Assembly (NCBI RefSeq): GCF_009707125.1
Contig: NZ_WLVL01000019.1
Span: forward strand, 1-64,000
Source of the DNA: Arsenicicoccus cauae
Lineage (GTDB): Bacteria; Actinomycetota; Actinomycetes; Actinomycetales; Dermatophilaceae
Direction of reading: 5' to 3'
Length of the DNA stretch: 64,000 nucleotides
Positions within the stretch are counted from its first letter, which is position 1; each line of letters starts with the position of its first letter. The notes beneath the pieces were generated by a model. It searched no databases and was not told the origin of the DNA. It was given only the letters and a program-made list of their open reading frames with translations. The position numbers and the translations under genes were made by a program. Shown here piece by piece: positions 1 to 7,707 of this stretch.

Positions 1-1158
1 CCGGCTCGCCTCGGCGGCCAGCTGCTGAGCGCGGGCGCGGGCCGCCCGCGCCTTGCGGCGGCTCGCAGCGACCGTGGCGGCATGGTCGGTGGCGCCGCTC
101 CCGCTGCCGGCGGCGGCGCGATCTGCGGCGGCCTCCTGGGCGGCAGCCTCCCGGGCCGCCCGGTCGGCGGCGGCCTGCGTCGTGTCGCGGGTCTGCTCGG
201 CGGTGCTGCGGGCGGCATCGGCCTGCAGGGCGTCGGCCCGCTCCTTGGCCGCGGCCGCCGCAGCGGCCTCGGCGGCCCGCACGTCGGCAGACAGGCTCTC
301 GGAGTCGCGCTGCGCCGCCTCGGCCAGGGCGGCAGCCTCGCGGGCGGCGGCGGCGCGCTGCTCAGCCTCGACCCGCAGGCCCTCCTGGCGGCGGCGCTCC
401 AGGTCGATCGAGGTCTGGTTGAGCCGTGCCAGGGTCGCGAGCGCCTCGTCCTGGGCGGCCTGGGTCGCCTGCGCCGCGGCGACGGCGGCCTGCTCGGCGG
501 CGCCCGCTCGGGTGCGGGCGGCGAGCGCCGCGGTCTCGTCGGCCTTGCGCTGCTCCTGGGCGCGCTGGGCGGCGCGGCGCAGCTCGGTCGCGCGGGTGAG
601 GTCGCCGGTGGCCTGACGCACGACGCCGGTCTGCAGCTCCCCGAGCGTGGCGAGCCCCGAGGCGCGGTCCAGGACGGCCTGCGGACCGCCCGGGGTGACG
701 AGAGCCTCCAGCCCGTGCAGGTCGCTGCGGGACTCGTAGGTCTCGGCCGCGACCCGCCCCAGGTTGACCTTGGCGGCGGCCAGGGCCCGCTCGGCGGCGC
801 GCGCCCGGGAGTCGGCGTCGGCGTAGGCCTTGGTGGAGGCGTCCAGGCGCACCTTGGCACCGTTGTACTGTTCTGCGGCGAGCGCGGCCTCGCGCCGGGC
901 CTGCTCGAGACGGTCGGCCGCGGCGGCATACTGCGCCTGCGCGGTCGCGACCTGGGCCTCCTGGTCGGCGACGGCCCGGTTGGCCGCGTCGACGTCCTGC
1001 GCGGAGGGCAGCGTCTGCGCGCTGCTCGTCGGTGACGGGTCCGGCTCGGCGGACGCCGGGGCGACGAGACCGAGGGTCAGCAGGGCGACCGTCACGCTGA
1101 CGGACGCGGCGCGCACGCCGACCCTTGGGCCGCGACGGACACGTGGCGTGGACTGCAC
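1..1158 (-). CDS. Secreted Ala-rich coiled-coil protein, probably N-terminal half of an NlpC/P60-type wall hydrolase (partial)
   Basis: An open frame of 386 codons runs from a GTG at 1158 to the window edge without a stop, so the 3' end is missing. The start is supported by a GAGGGG Shine-Dalgarno about 8 nt upstream. Residues 1-40 form a signal peptide (Arg-rich start, hydrophobic stretch TVALLTLGLV, then APASA). The rest is an Ala/Glu/Arg/Gln coiled coil, broken near residue 150 by a segment ending in ETYESRSDLHGLEALVTPGG. This signal peptide plus coiled coil plus short non-helical insert is the N-terminal layout of actinobacterial C40 (RipA-like) peptidoglycan peptidases. The catalytic Cys/His domain would lie outside the window, so hydrolase identity is inferred. 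It could also be a FtsX-partner-like coiled-coil protein without a catalytic domain. Confidence 0.7.
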   Translation of the reverse strand, partial: MQSTPRVRRGPRVGVRAASVSVTVALLTLGLVAPASAEPDPSPTSSAQTLPSAQDVDAANRAVADQEAQVATAQAQYAAAADRLEQARREAALAAEQYNGAKVRLDASTKAYADADSRARAAERALAAAKVNLGRVAAETYESRSDLHGLEALVTPGGPQAVLDRASGLATLGELQTGVVRQATGDLTRATELRRAAQRAQEQRKADETAALAARTRAGAAEQAAVAAAQATQAAQDEALATLARLNQTSIDLERRRQEGLRVEAEQRAAAAREAAALAEAAQRDSESLSADVRAAEAAAAAAAKERADALQADAARSTAEQTRDTTQAAADRAAREAAAQEAAADRAAAGSGSGATDHAATVAASRRKARAARARAQQLAAEASR

Positions 1159-1603
1159 TGAGGTCCCCTCTGGAGCTGTGATCGACCGGGCGACGCCCCT
1201 TGGGGACGCGATGGCAAGGGTCGGCACCGCCTGAGGCGTCGCCCCCTTCTGGGTCCAGGGTACGGAGCCAGCGGCCCGGTGGCACCGGGTCCCCGACATC
1301 CAGGTGGCCTCACGCTGTGTGACAAGGGACGTCCCGATGAACACCTGGAGTCCGCGCCGCGTCACAGAGCCGTGTTTCCGCAGGTCACAGCCGTGTAACG
1401 GGACGACCTGCCGCAGCATAACGAAATGGTAACGGACTGCTCCGAACGGGTAGCACCGCGCCCCACCTCGTCCGATTGTTCCGGGGGGTCGGACACGCAC
1501 AGTGACCACGCATCAGCGCGTCCGGCCGTCGGTCCGGATCAGCTCTTGACGACCCGCGGCCGGCGCTGTCGGGCCCGCGCCCGATCAGACCGCCTCAGCC
1601 GCC
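1159..1603. other. Long leader/promoter region of the wall-hydrolase-like gene
   Basis: No gene is visible in these 445 bases. Closest to the coding start is a perfect 10-bp inverted repeat (1188-1197 with 1235-1244, GGGCGACGCC) that would form a strong stem in the mRNA leader of the minus-strand gene. Further upstream are two imperfect copies of GTCACAG-GCCGTGT (about 1362-1395) and the GTAAC-type direct repeat listed separately. The leader would be roughly 200 nt if transcription starts near the repeat. I could not convincingly fit the c-di-AMP (ydaO) riboswitch consensus. Confidence 0.4.
1418..1434. promoter_or_regulatory. Possible MtrA-type binding site (direct repeat ATAACG-N5-GTAACG)
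   Basis: Two hexamers ATAACG (1418-1423) and GTAACG (1429-1434) lie in direct repeat with an 11-nt period, and a third TGTAACG is at 1394-1400. Direct repeats of GTNACG spaced by about one helical turn are the described recognition pattern of the actinobacterial response regulator MtrA, which controls cell-wall hydrolases and Rpf genes. The position upstream of a secreted wall-hydrolase-like gene fits that role; binding is inference. Confidence 0.4.
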
Positions 1604-2596
1604 TCAGCCCGCCGACGGGGCCACGTCGCGGAGCCCCGCGGTCGCCGCCGCGATCCGTCGCTCGGTGAGACCCGGCTCGTGCCGTCCCTCAGCGAGCAGT
1701 CGCCGGTCGTGCAGCGAGCTGAGCAGGCTCTCGCACACCTCCCACGCGTCGCGGCGGGCGAGGAGCGACTCGACGGTCTCGGTGGCGGCGAGGTCGGGCG
1801 GCGCCGCCTTGAGGTAGGCCCGGACCAGGTGCTCCACGGCCGGGCGGTCCAGCCGCACCTGCACACCCTCGCTCGCGAGCCGGCCCCCCAGGTAGCCGAG
1901 GTCGCGCGCCGGGTCGTCGATCTCGGCCCACTCCCAGTCGACCAGCCGCGGCTCGCCGTCCTCGACGAGCACGTTGGCCGCCACGAGGTCGCCGTGGACC
2001 AGCGCGAACCGGCGGACGGGCTCGAACCACGGCTCGCGCTCGACGAGGTAGGCGCGCACGCCAGGCAGCAGCGCCAGCACCTCGGGGTCGGACACCACCT
2101 CGGGCTGGTGCTCGATCCACCACCCCAGCCCGGCCTCGAAGGCGCCGACGATGCTGACGGCGCTGCGCTGCGGGTCCCCCACCGGCCCGCAGCGGGTGTA
2201 GGCCCGGTCGTGGAGGCGGGCGATGACCCGGGCGAGCCGGGTGAGCAGCTCCTCGTCCCAGTCGCCGGGGTCGGTGAGGACCTCGCCGGGCACCAGGCCG
2301 ACGACCATGGCCGGCATGCCGAGCCGGTCGCCGCTCTCGTCCAGCGCCACCGGCTGGGGGCCGACGCCCTCGGGGAGGAGCTGCAGCACCGTGAACTCCT
2401 CACGCATGGCGCGCGGCAGCTCGTCGGTGGGTCGGCGCACGACCCGCACCACGACGTCCGTGCCGCGGGTGGCGACGTGCCAGGCGGCATACGACTCGCC
2501 CCGCCCGAGCAGGCTCACCCACTCGGGCGGGTGCGGCAGGCCGCACCAGGCCCACTCGCGGTCGAGGGCGGCGCGCAGGGTGTCGTCGTCGATCAT
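1604..2596 (-). CDS. Phosphotransferase (APH/choline kinase fold)
   Basis: A 330-residue protein of the APH superfamily, soluble and cytoplasmic. The catalytic loop HGDLVAANVL is at residues 201-210 (catalytic Asp203, Asn208) and the metal-binding DWE is at 220-222. The N-terminal lobe carries a glycine-rich turn near LLGRGESYAAW (30-39). Length and motif spacing match aminoglycoside/macrolide-type phosphotransferases, but this superfamily also includes homoserine, fructosamine and many unassigned small-molecule kinases, so the substrate cannot be named. It starts at ATG 2596 and is about 100 bp downstream of the pca operon on the same strand; the gap suggests a separate unit or a distal member. 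No resistance function should be assumed. Confidence 0.85.
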   Translation of the reverse strand: MIDDDTLRAALDREWAWCGLPHPPEWVSLLGRGESYAAWHVATRGTDVVVRVVRRPTDELPRAMREEFTVLQLLPEGVGPQPVALDESGDRLGMPAMVVGLVPGEVLTDPGDWDEELLTRLARVIARLHDRAYTRCGPVGDPQRSAVSIVGAFEAGLGWWIEHQPEVVSDPEVLALLPGVRAYLVEREPWFEPVRRFALVHGDLVAANVLVEDGEPRLVDWEWAEIDDPARDLGYLGGRLASEGVQVRLDRPAVEHLVRAYLKAAPPDLAATETVESLLARRDAWEVCESLLSSLHDRRLLAEGRHEPGLTERRIAAATAGLRDVAPSAG

Positions 2597-2699
2597 CGAC
2601 CCAGGCTAGGGGGCGGCAGCGCGAACAGGCTGCGCCGAGGGGGCGCAGGTGTCGCGCCCGACGGCGTGTCGTCGACGTCTGCGACCCCTCGGTGCAGGA

Positions 2700-3395
2700 T
2701 CAGGCCGCGCGGCCGTCGATCAGCGGGACGTCGAGCCGGTCGCGCAGCTCGTCGAGGGTGATGCCGTGGGTCTCGCGCACGACGACACCGCGCTCCTCGA
2801 GCAGGAAGACGACCTGGCTGGTGTAGACCCGGCGCACGCACCCGAGCCCCGTCACGGGATAGGTCAGCTCGGGGACGACCTTGGCCGAGCCGTCCTTGGC
2901 GAACAACGACATCATCACCCAGGTCTGCTTGGCCCCGATCGCCAGGTCCATCGCGCCGCCGACGGCGGGGATGGCGTCCGCGGCGCCGGTGTGCCAGTTG
3001 GCCAGGTCTCCCCCGGCCGAGACCTGGAAGGCACCCATGACGCACACGTCCAGGTGACCGCCACGCATCATCGCGAAGCTGTCCGCGTGGTGGAAGTAGG
3101 ACGCTCCCGGCAGCTCGGTGACGGGGATCTTGCCCGCGTTGATCAGGTCGACGTCGATGTCCTCGCCGTGCGCCTGGGGTCCCATGCCGAGCATGCCGTT
3201 CTCGGTGTGCAGGGTGATCTGCTGCTCGTCGCGCAGGTAGTCGCTGATCAGCGTCGGTTGCCCGATCCCGAGGTTGACGAAGGAACCCGGCTCGATGTCG
3301 TGCGCCACCAGCGCCGCCAGCTCCTGCTTGCTCAGCTCGCCGCCCGTGCTGGGGCTCGTGCGGGTGCTCGTGCTGCTGCTCGTCGGCTCGGTCAT
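2700..3395 (-). CDS. pcaJ: CoA-transferase subunit B (3-oxoadipate/succinyl-CoA:3-ketoacid)
   Basis: A 231-residue beta subunit of a family I CoA-transferase, which moves CoA from succinyl-CoA to 3-oxoadipate (or acetoacetate). The catalytic glutamate is in HTENGMLGMG (Glu65), the hallmark of SCOT/PcaIJ beta subunits; NLGIGQPTL and GGAMDLAIGAKQ are also typical. The start ATG at 3395 overlaps the stop of the alpha subunit as ATGA, so the subunits are translationally coupled. The Ser/Thr-rich stretch at residues 4-17 is an unusual N-terminal extension. Adjacency to a thiolase and an enol-lactonase favours 3-oxoadipate as substrate. Confidence 0.9.
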   Translation of the reverse strand: MTEPTSSSTSTRTSPSTGGELSKQELAALVAHDIEPGSFVNLGIGQPTLISDYLRDEQQITLHTENGMLGMGPQAHGEDIDVDLINAGKIPVTELPGASYFHHADSFAMMRGGHLDVCVMGAFQVSAGGDLANWHTGAADAIPAVGGAMDLAIGAKQTWVMMSLFAKDGSAKVVPELTYPVTGLGCVRRVYTSQVVFLLEERGVVVRETHGITLDELRDRLDVPLIDGRAA

Positions 3396-4087
3396 CGCAG
3401 GCCCTCCTTGTCGCTGCTGGTGGTGCGCACCTCGACGACCGTGTCGACGAAGATGCCGGGGGTCACGACGACCTCCGGGTCGATCTGACCGGCGGGCACG
3501 ACCTCCTCGACCTGCACCACGCTGCGGGCCACCGCGGTGCACATGGCCGGGCCGAAGTTGCGTGCCGTCTTGCGGTAGACGAGGTTGCCCATCGCGTCGC
3601 TGCGCAGCGCCTTGACCAGGGCGACGTCACCGGTGATCGGCGCCTCCAGCACGTAGCCGCGGCCGTCGATCACCCGCGTCTCCTTGCCCTCGGCCAGCAA
3701 GGTGCCGTATGCCGTGGGCGTGAAGAAGCCACCGATGCCGGCACCGCCCGCGCGGATCCGCTCCGCGAGCGTGCCCTGCGGCACGACCTCGAGCTCGACC
3801 CGGCCCGCCCGGTAGGCCTCGTCGAAGTGCCACGAGTCGCTCTGCCGGGGGAAGGAGCAGATCATCTTGGCGACCTGGCCGTTCTTGATGAGGGCGGCCA
3901 GCCCCTCGTCGCCGTTGCCGGCGTTGTTGTTGACGACCGTGAGCCCCGAGACGCCGCTGCGGATCAGCGCCTCGATCAGCTCCACCGGTTGCCCTGCGAT
4001 GCCGAAGCCTCCGATCAGGACGGTGTCCCCGTCCTCGACGATGCTGACCGCCTCGTCGACGTCCGCGGCCACGTGCAGCCCGCTCAT
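3392..4087 (-). CDS. pcaI: CoA-transferase subunit A (3-oxoadipate/succinyl-CoA:3-ketoacid)
   Basis: A 231-residue alpha subunit of the same CoA-transferase. Visible family motifs are GFGIAGQPVELIEAL near the N-terminus, VVNNNAGNGDEGLAALI, and GGFFTPTAYGTLLAEGKE in the middle. Start ATG 4087 overlaps the upstream thiolase stop (ATGA) and its own stop overlaps pcaJ, so the three genes are tightly coupled. Together with the beta subunit it forms the heteromeric enzyme producing 3-oxoadipyl-CoA for the thiolase. A role in acetoacetate use (scoAB) is the main alternative. Confidence 0.9.
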   Translation of the reverse strand: MSGLHVAADVDEAVSIVEDGDTVLIGGFGIAGQPVELIEALIRSGVSGLTVVNNNAGNGDEGLAALIKNGQVAKMICSFPRQSDSWHFDEAYRAGRVELEVVPQGTLAERIRAGGAGIGGFFTPTAYGTLLAEGKETRVIDGRGYVLEAPITGDVALVKALRSDAMGNLVYRKTARNFGPAMCTAVARSVVQVEEVVPAGQIDPEVVVTPGIFVDTVVEVRTTSSDKEGLR

Positions 4088-5325
4088 CGTGCTCCCTCCC
4101 TCGTGCCGGTGGTGGCGGTGGTGCCGGCGCTGGCGACGTTCTCGACGACGACGGCGAGCCCCTGGCCGACGCCGATGCAGATCCCGGCCAGGCCGTAGCG
4201 CCCACCGGTCGCGGCCAGGCGGCGAGCCACCGTGCCGAGCACGCGCAACCCCGATGCGCCGAGGGGGTGGCCGATGGCGATCGCCCCGCCCCAGCGGTTG
4301 ACGACGCCCACGTCGAGGCCGTCGCGCTCCCATGCGTCCAGGCAGGCCAGGGACTGGGCGGCGAAGGCCTCGTTGAGCTCGACCGCGTCGATGTCGCTCC
4401 AGGTCAGGCCCGCGCGACGCAGCGCCTGCTCGGCCGCCGCGACGGGCGCGTAGCCGAAGTACTGCGGCTCGTTCGCGGCCTCGCCGCGGGAGACGATCTG
4501 CGCCAGGGGATCGCGCCCCAGCAGCTCGGCCGCCCGTTCAGAGCCCACGAACGCAGCGGACGCCCCGTCGTTGAGGGGCGAGGCGTTGCCCGCGGTGACC
4601 GTGCCGCCCTCCGTGCGAAAGACGGTCTTGAGCCCGGCCAGGGTCTCGGGGGTCGAGCCCGGGCGGATGCCCTCGTCCCGCTCGAGGTCCGTCCCGGGCA
4701 CGGTGACCACGTGGTCGGCATACCGGCCCTCGTCCCAGGCCGCAGCGGCCAGCCGGTGCGACTCGGCGGCGAAGGCGTCCTGCCGCTCGCGCGAGACCCC
4801 GTGGAGCTCGGCGAGCTGCTCGGTCGCCTCCCCGAGGCTGACGGTCCACCGGCCAGGCATGCGGGGGTTGACCAGGCGCCACCCGAGAGCGGTGCTCTCG
4901 GCGGTGAGGTTGTGGGCGGGGTAGGGCTTGCTGGTCTTGGGCAGCACCCATGGGGCGCGGCTCATCGACTCCACGCCGCCGACGAGGACCAGGTCGGCGT
5001 CGCCCGCCATCACCTGCCGCGAGGCGACCATGGCGGCGTCGAGCGACGACCCGCAGAGCCGGTTGACCGTGCTGCCGGGGATCGAGACGGGCAGGCCGGC
5101 GAGCAGCGTGGCCATGCGGGCGACGTTGCGGTTCTCCTCGCCGGCGCCGTTGGCGTTGCCGAAGGTCACGGCGTCGATGCGCTCGGGGTCGAGCCCGGGC
5201 GAGCGGTCGACCAGGGCGCGCACGACGTGGGCCGCGAGGTCGTCGGGCCGGGTGCCGGCCAGGGCCCCGCCGAACCGCCCGAAGGGCGTCCGGACGGCGT
5301 CGTAGAGATAGGTGTCGGTGGTCAT
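4084..5325 (-). CDS. pcaF: 3-oxoadipyl-CoA thiolase (acetyl-CoA acyltransferase)
   Basis: A 413-residue thiolase. The nucleophilic Cys91 lies in NRLCGSSLDA, NEAFAAQ follows in the second half, and the C-terminal catalytic motifs GGAIAIGHPLGASG and GICIGVGQG are intact. The reaction is cleavage of 3-oxoadipyl-CoA with CoA into succinyl-CoA and acetyl-CoA, the last step of the beta-ketoadipate pathway. GNANGAGEENRNVARMA is the PcaF-like sequence before the active Cys. It sits between pcaD and pcaIJ with a 4-bp overlap to pcaI and a 28-bp gap from pcaD, supporting the aromatic-degradation assignment over a generic acetoacetyl-CoA thiolase. Confidence 0.9.
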   Translation of the reverse strand: MTTDTYLYDAVRTPFGRFGGALAGTRPDDLAAHVVRALVDRSPGLDPERIDAVTFGNANGAGEENRNVARMATLLAGLPVSIPGSTVNRLCGSSLDAAMVASRQVMAGDADLVLVGGVESMSRAPWVLPKTSKPYPAHNLTAESTALGWRLVNPRMPGRWTVSLGEATEQLAELHGVSRERQDAFAAESHRLAAAAWDEGRYADHVVTVPGTDLERDEGIRPGSTPETLAGLKTVFRTEGGTVTAGNASPLNDGASAAFVGSERAAELLGRDPLAQIVSRGEAANEPQYFGYAPVAAAEQALRRAGLTWSDIDAVELNEAFAAQSLACLDAWERDGLDVGVVNRWGGAIAIGHPLGASGLRVLGTVARRLAATGGRYGLAGICIGVGQGLAVVVENVASAGTTATTGTREGAR

Positions 5326-5353
5326 GATCGTTCTCCTTCGAACGTCGTCGGTG

Positions 5354-6148
5354 TCAGCGGCAGAAGGCGAGAAGGGCCTCGGCGGTGCCGGTCGGGTCCT
5401 CCACCGGGGCCTGGTGCCCGACCCCGGGCAGGATCACGGCGCGGCCGTCGGCCACCCCGGAAGCGACCTGCTCCGCGGCCGCGGGCGGAACGACCTGGTC
5501 GGCGGCCCCGTTGAGCACCAGCACCGGGTCGGTCACCTCGCCCAGCCGGTCGCTCAGGTCGTATGCCGCGAGCGCCTCGCAGCACGCCGCATAGCCCTCG
5601 TCGTCGACCTCGTGCGCGAGGTCGTGCAGCAGGCCCCCCGCGACCTGCGGCTCACGATCGGCGAAGCCGGGCGCGAACCACCGCGCCGCCGAGCCCTCGA
5701 CGAGCGCCGGTGTCCCCTGGGCGCGGACCGTGACGGCTCGCTGCGTCCACGCCTCGGGGGTGCCGAGCACCGCGGCGGAGCACACCAGGGCGACGGCGGC
5801 GAACGCGCCCGGGTGGTCGGCGGCGGCCTGCAGGCCGGTCGCCCCGCCGAGGCTCACGCCCGCGTAGTACGCCGGGAGGCCGGGGGTGCCGCGACGGGCG
5901 GCCAGCTCGACCACGGCGCTCGCGAGGTCGGCGACCCTGAACGACCCGGCAGAGCCGTCGTGGTGCGTCCGGCCGTGACCGGGCAGGTCCCACCCGAGGA
6001 CGTGGTAGCGGTCACCCAGCAAGGGGAGGACGGGGGCCCACAGCCGCTCGACGGCCACGCCGAGGGAGGAGCCGAGGACGAGCAGGGGCTTGGGCTGCCC
6101 GGCGGCACCGGACGAGGACAGCGGGACGACGGCGACGGGCACGCTCAC
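5354..6148 (-). CDS. pcaD: 3-oxoadipate enol-lactonase (alpha/beta hydrolase)
   Basis: A 264-residue alpha/beta hydrolase. The nucleophile elbow is AGVSLGGATG (Ser99), the acid is in NGAADQVVPP and the histidine in GVGHQAPVEDP. WDLPGHGRT is the usual oxyanion-side motif. First gene of the pcaD-F-I-J operon, starting at GTG 6148 with AGGAG upstream. PcaD hydrolyses 3-oxoadipate enol-lactone to 3-oxoadipate, feeding the CoA-transferase; the assignment leans on this context because alpha/beta hydrolases are hard to separate by motif alone. Upstream ring-cleavage genes are not in the window. Confidence 0.8.
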   Translation of the reverse strand: MSVPVAVVPLSSSGAAGQPKPLLVLGSSLGVAVERLWAPVLPLLGDRYHVLGWDLPGHGRTHHDGSAGSFRVADLASAVVELAARRGTPGLPAYYAGVSLGGATGLQAAADHPGAFAAVALVCSAAVLGTPEAWTQRAVTVRAQGTPALVEGSAARWFAPGFADREPQVAGGLLHDLAHEVDDEGYAACCEALAAYDLSDRLGEVTDPVLVLNGAADQVVPPAAAEQVASGVADGRAVILPGVGHQAPVEDPTGTAEALLAFCR

Positions 6149-6190
6149 GGCGGGGCTCCTGGTGGTCGGGGTGGCACCAGCCTACGCCGT

Positions 6191-6224
6191 GTTCGCAGAA
6201 TGCACATGCGTTCGCTATGCGAAC
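6191..6224. promoter_or_regulatory. Operator of the pca operon (IclR/PcaR-type palindrome)
   Basis: A perfect inverted repeat GTTCGC-TAT-GCGAAC lies at 6210-6224. A second, imperfect copy (GTTCGC-AGA-ATGCAC) starts at 6191. Both sit 43-76 bp upstream of the pcaD start and between it and the end of the neighbouring diguanylate cyclase. Palindromes of TTCGC-N3-GCGAA type are typical of IclR-family regulators such as PcaR. The regulator gene is not in the window. Confidence 0.5.
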
Positions 6225-6228
6225 CGGG

Positions 6229-7707
6229 TCAGGCGCTGATGCAGCTCCTATCGCGTCCGGCGGCCTTGGCGGCATACAGGGAGGCGTCGGCGCGCCCGAT
6301 GACGTCCTCGGCGGTGTCCCCGGCCCGCAGGCTCGTGATCCCCGCCGAGAAGGTCTGGCCGCGCGGCGTCGCGCGGCGCATCCGCTGCAGGACCGCGCGG
6401 GTCTCGGCCACGGTGCCCTCGGGCATGATGACGACGAACTCCTCACCGCCGTAGCGGAAGAGCATGTCCCCCGGGCCGATCACCGACGCCCAGGACAGGC
6501 CGGCGGCCCGGAGCAGGCGGTCGCCCTGGAGGTGCCCGTGGGTGTCGTTGAAGCTCTTGAAGTGGTCCAGGTCGAGCAGGGCCACGGTCAGGCCGGCCAG
6601 ACGCCCCTGCTCCACCTGCCCGATGCTGTCGTGCAGCAGCCGCATCCCCGCCCGCCGGTTGGGGAGCTGGGTGAGCTCGTCGGTGCGCGCGGTCTGCTCG
6701 AGCTCGTTGGCCTGCTTCTCGAGGCGGCGCACGAGGATCAGGACGCGTACGCAGACGAGGACGACCATCACCGCGGTGCCCACGAGCGACAGCACGACCG
6801 ACGAGGGCGTCGCCGGGGCGCGGCCGACCATGGTCTGCACCGCGATGGTCATCATCGGCGCCACCACGGCCCCCACCATCATCAGCACCCCGGAGCGCGA
6901 CACCCGCGAGCTGGGCTCGCGCACCGGGCGGCCGGACAGGACGGCGGCGGCGGCGAGGAGCACGGACTGCACCATCCACAGCGCCGGGGGCCAGTACCAC
7001 GTGTCCGTGAGGCCCACCACGAAGTAGCCGAACCAGATGTCGGCGACGACGTCGACCATGGCCGACAGCGCCAGCGCGCGCGTGCACCACTCGTGCGCGG
7101 ACCGGGCGCTCAGCACCGCCACGGCGCCGGCGATCGCGAGCACGTCGCACAGCGGGTAGGAGCTCACCAGCAGGGATCGCAGGTCGCTGCCCCCCGGGGC
7201 GAGCAGGATCTGCTGGCCGATGAGCAGCCACCACACGACCGAGAGGCTCACGGCGCACAGCACCACGTCGAGGACGACCGCCGCTCCGGCGACGATTCCC
7301 TCCCGGCGCGCCATGCCCACGAGGGCGGCGAACAGGCACAGGTAGGACAGGATCCCGACGAGCGAGGTGGAGGACCAGCTGTCCAGGCTGACGGACCGGA
7401 CGGCCTGGACGGCGACCACGACGTCGCCCACCAGCCACAGCAGCATCGCCGCGAGCAGCAGTCGCCGCTCGCCCCGGAGTGCCGGTCGGGTGCGCGCGAC
7501 CCCGTAGGCGAACACGGCCGTGGACAGCACCCGCGAACCGACGTAGGCGGCCCCCTGGGCCTCCGGGGTCCCGACGACCCAGTAGATCCCCTGCGCGACG
7601 ACGAGCACGAGGGCCAGCAGGCCCAGGACGAGCGCGTCCTGCCGTCGCCGGCGCGGGCTCCCGGCGCGCTCGTAGGAGCTGGGGCCGACCTCGACGCGGG
7701 CCCTCAC
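6229..7707 (-). CDS. Membrane diguanylate cyclase (paralogue 1)
   Basis: A 492-residue protein with about nine predicted membrane helices (residues 25-310), a short coiled linker and a C-terminal GGDEF domain whose active loop is RYGGEEFVV at about 418-426. It should make c-di-GMP at the inner membrane; the membrane part resembles no sensor I can name. The usual RxxD inhibitory site upstream of the loop reads GPGD, so product inhibition is probably absent. GTG start at 7707 overlaps the stop of the upstream paralogue (GTGA), so the two are coupled. The two proteins share sequence throughout (DELTxLxNRRAG, FKSFND, HGHLQGDR), indicating tandem duplication. Confidence 0.9.
   Translation of the reverse strand: MRARVEVGPSSYERAGSPRRRRQDALVLGLLALVLVVAQGIYWVVGTPEAQGAAYVGSRVLSTAVFAYGVARTRPALRGERRLLLAAMLLWLVGDVVVAVQAVRSVSLDSWSSTSLVGILSYLCLFAALVGMARREGIVAGAAVVLDVVLCAVSLSVVWWLLIGQQILLAPGGSDLRSLLVSSYPLCDVLAIAGAVAVLSARSAHEWCTRALALSAMVDVVADIWFGYFVVGLTDTWYWPPALWMVQSVLLAAAAVLSGRPVREPSSRVSRSGVLMMVGAVVAPMMTIAVQTMVGRAPATPSSVVLSLVGTAVMVVLVCVRVLILVRRLEKQANELEQTARTDELTQLPNRRAGMRLLHDSIGQVEQGRLAGLTVALLDLDHFKSFNDTHGHLQGDRLLRAAGLSWASVIGPGDMLFRYGGEEFVVIMPEGTVAETRAVLQRMRRATPRGQTFSAGITSLRAGDTAEDVIGRADASLYAAKAAGRDRSCISA

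Noticed and set aside
1159-1340. c-di-AMP (ydaO) riboswitch in the leader of the wall-hydrolase-like gene
   Set aside because: The conserved core (CAGCUAACCUCGUAGGC-like) is not present; only a generic stem is seen. Left as a check, not a feature.
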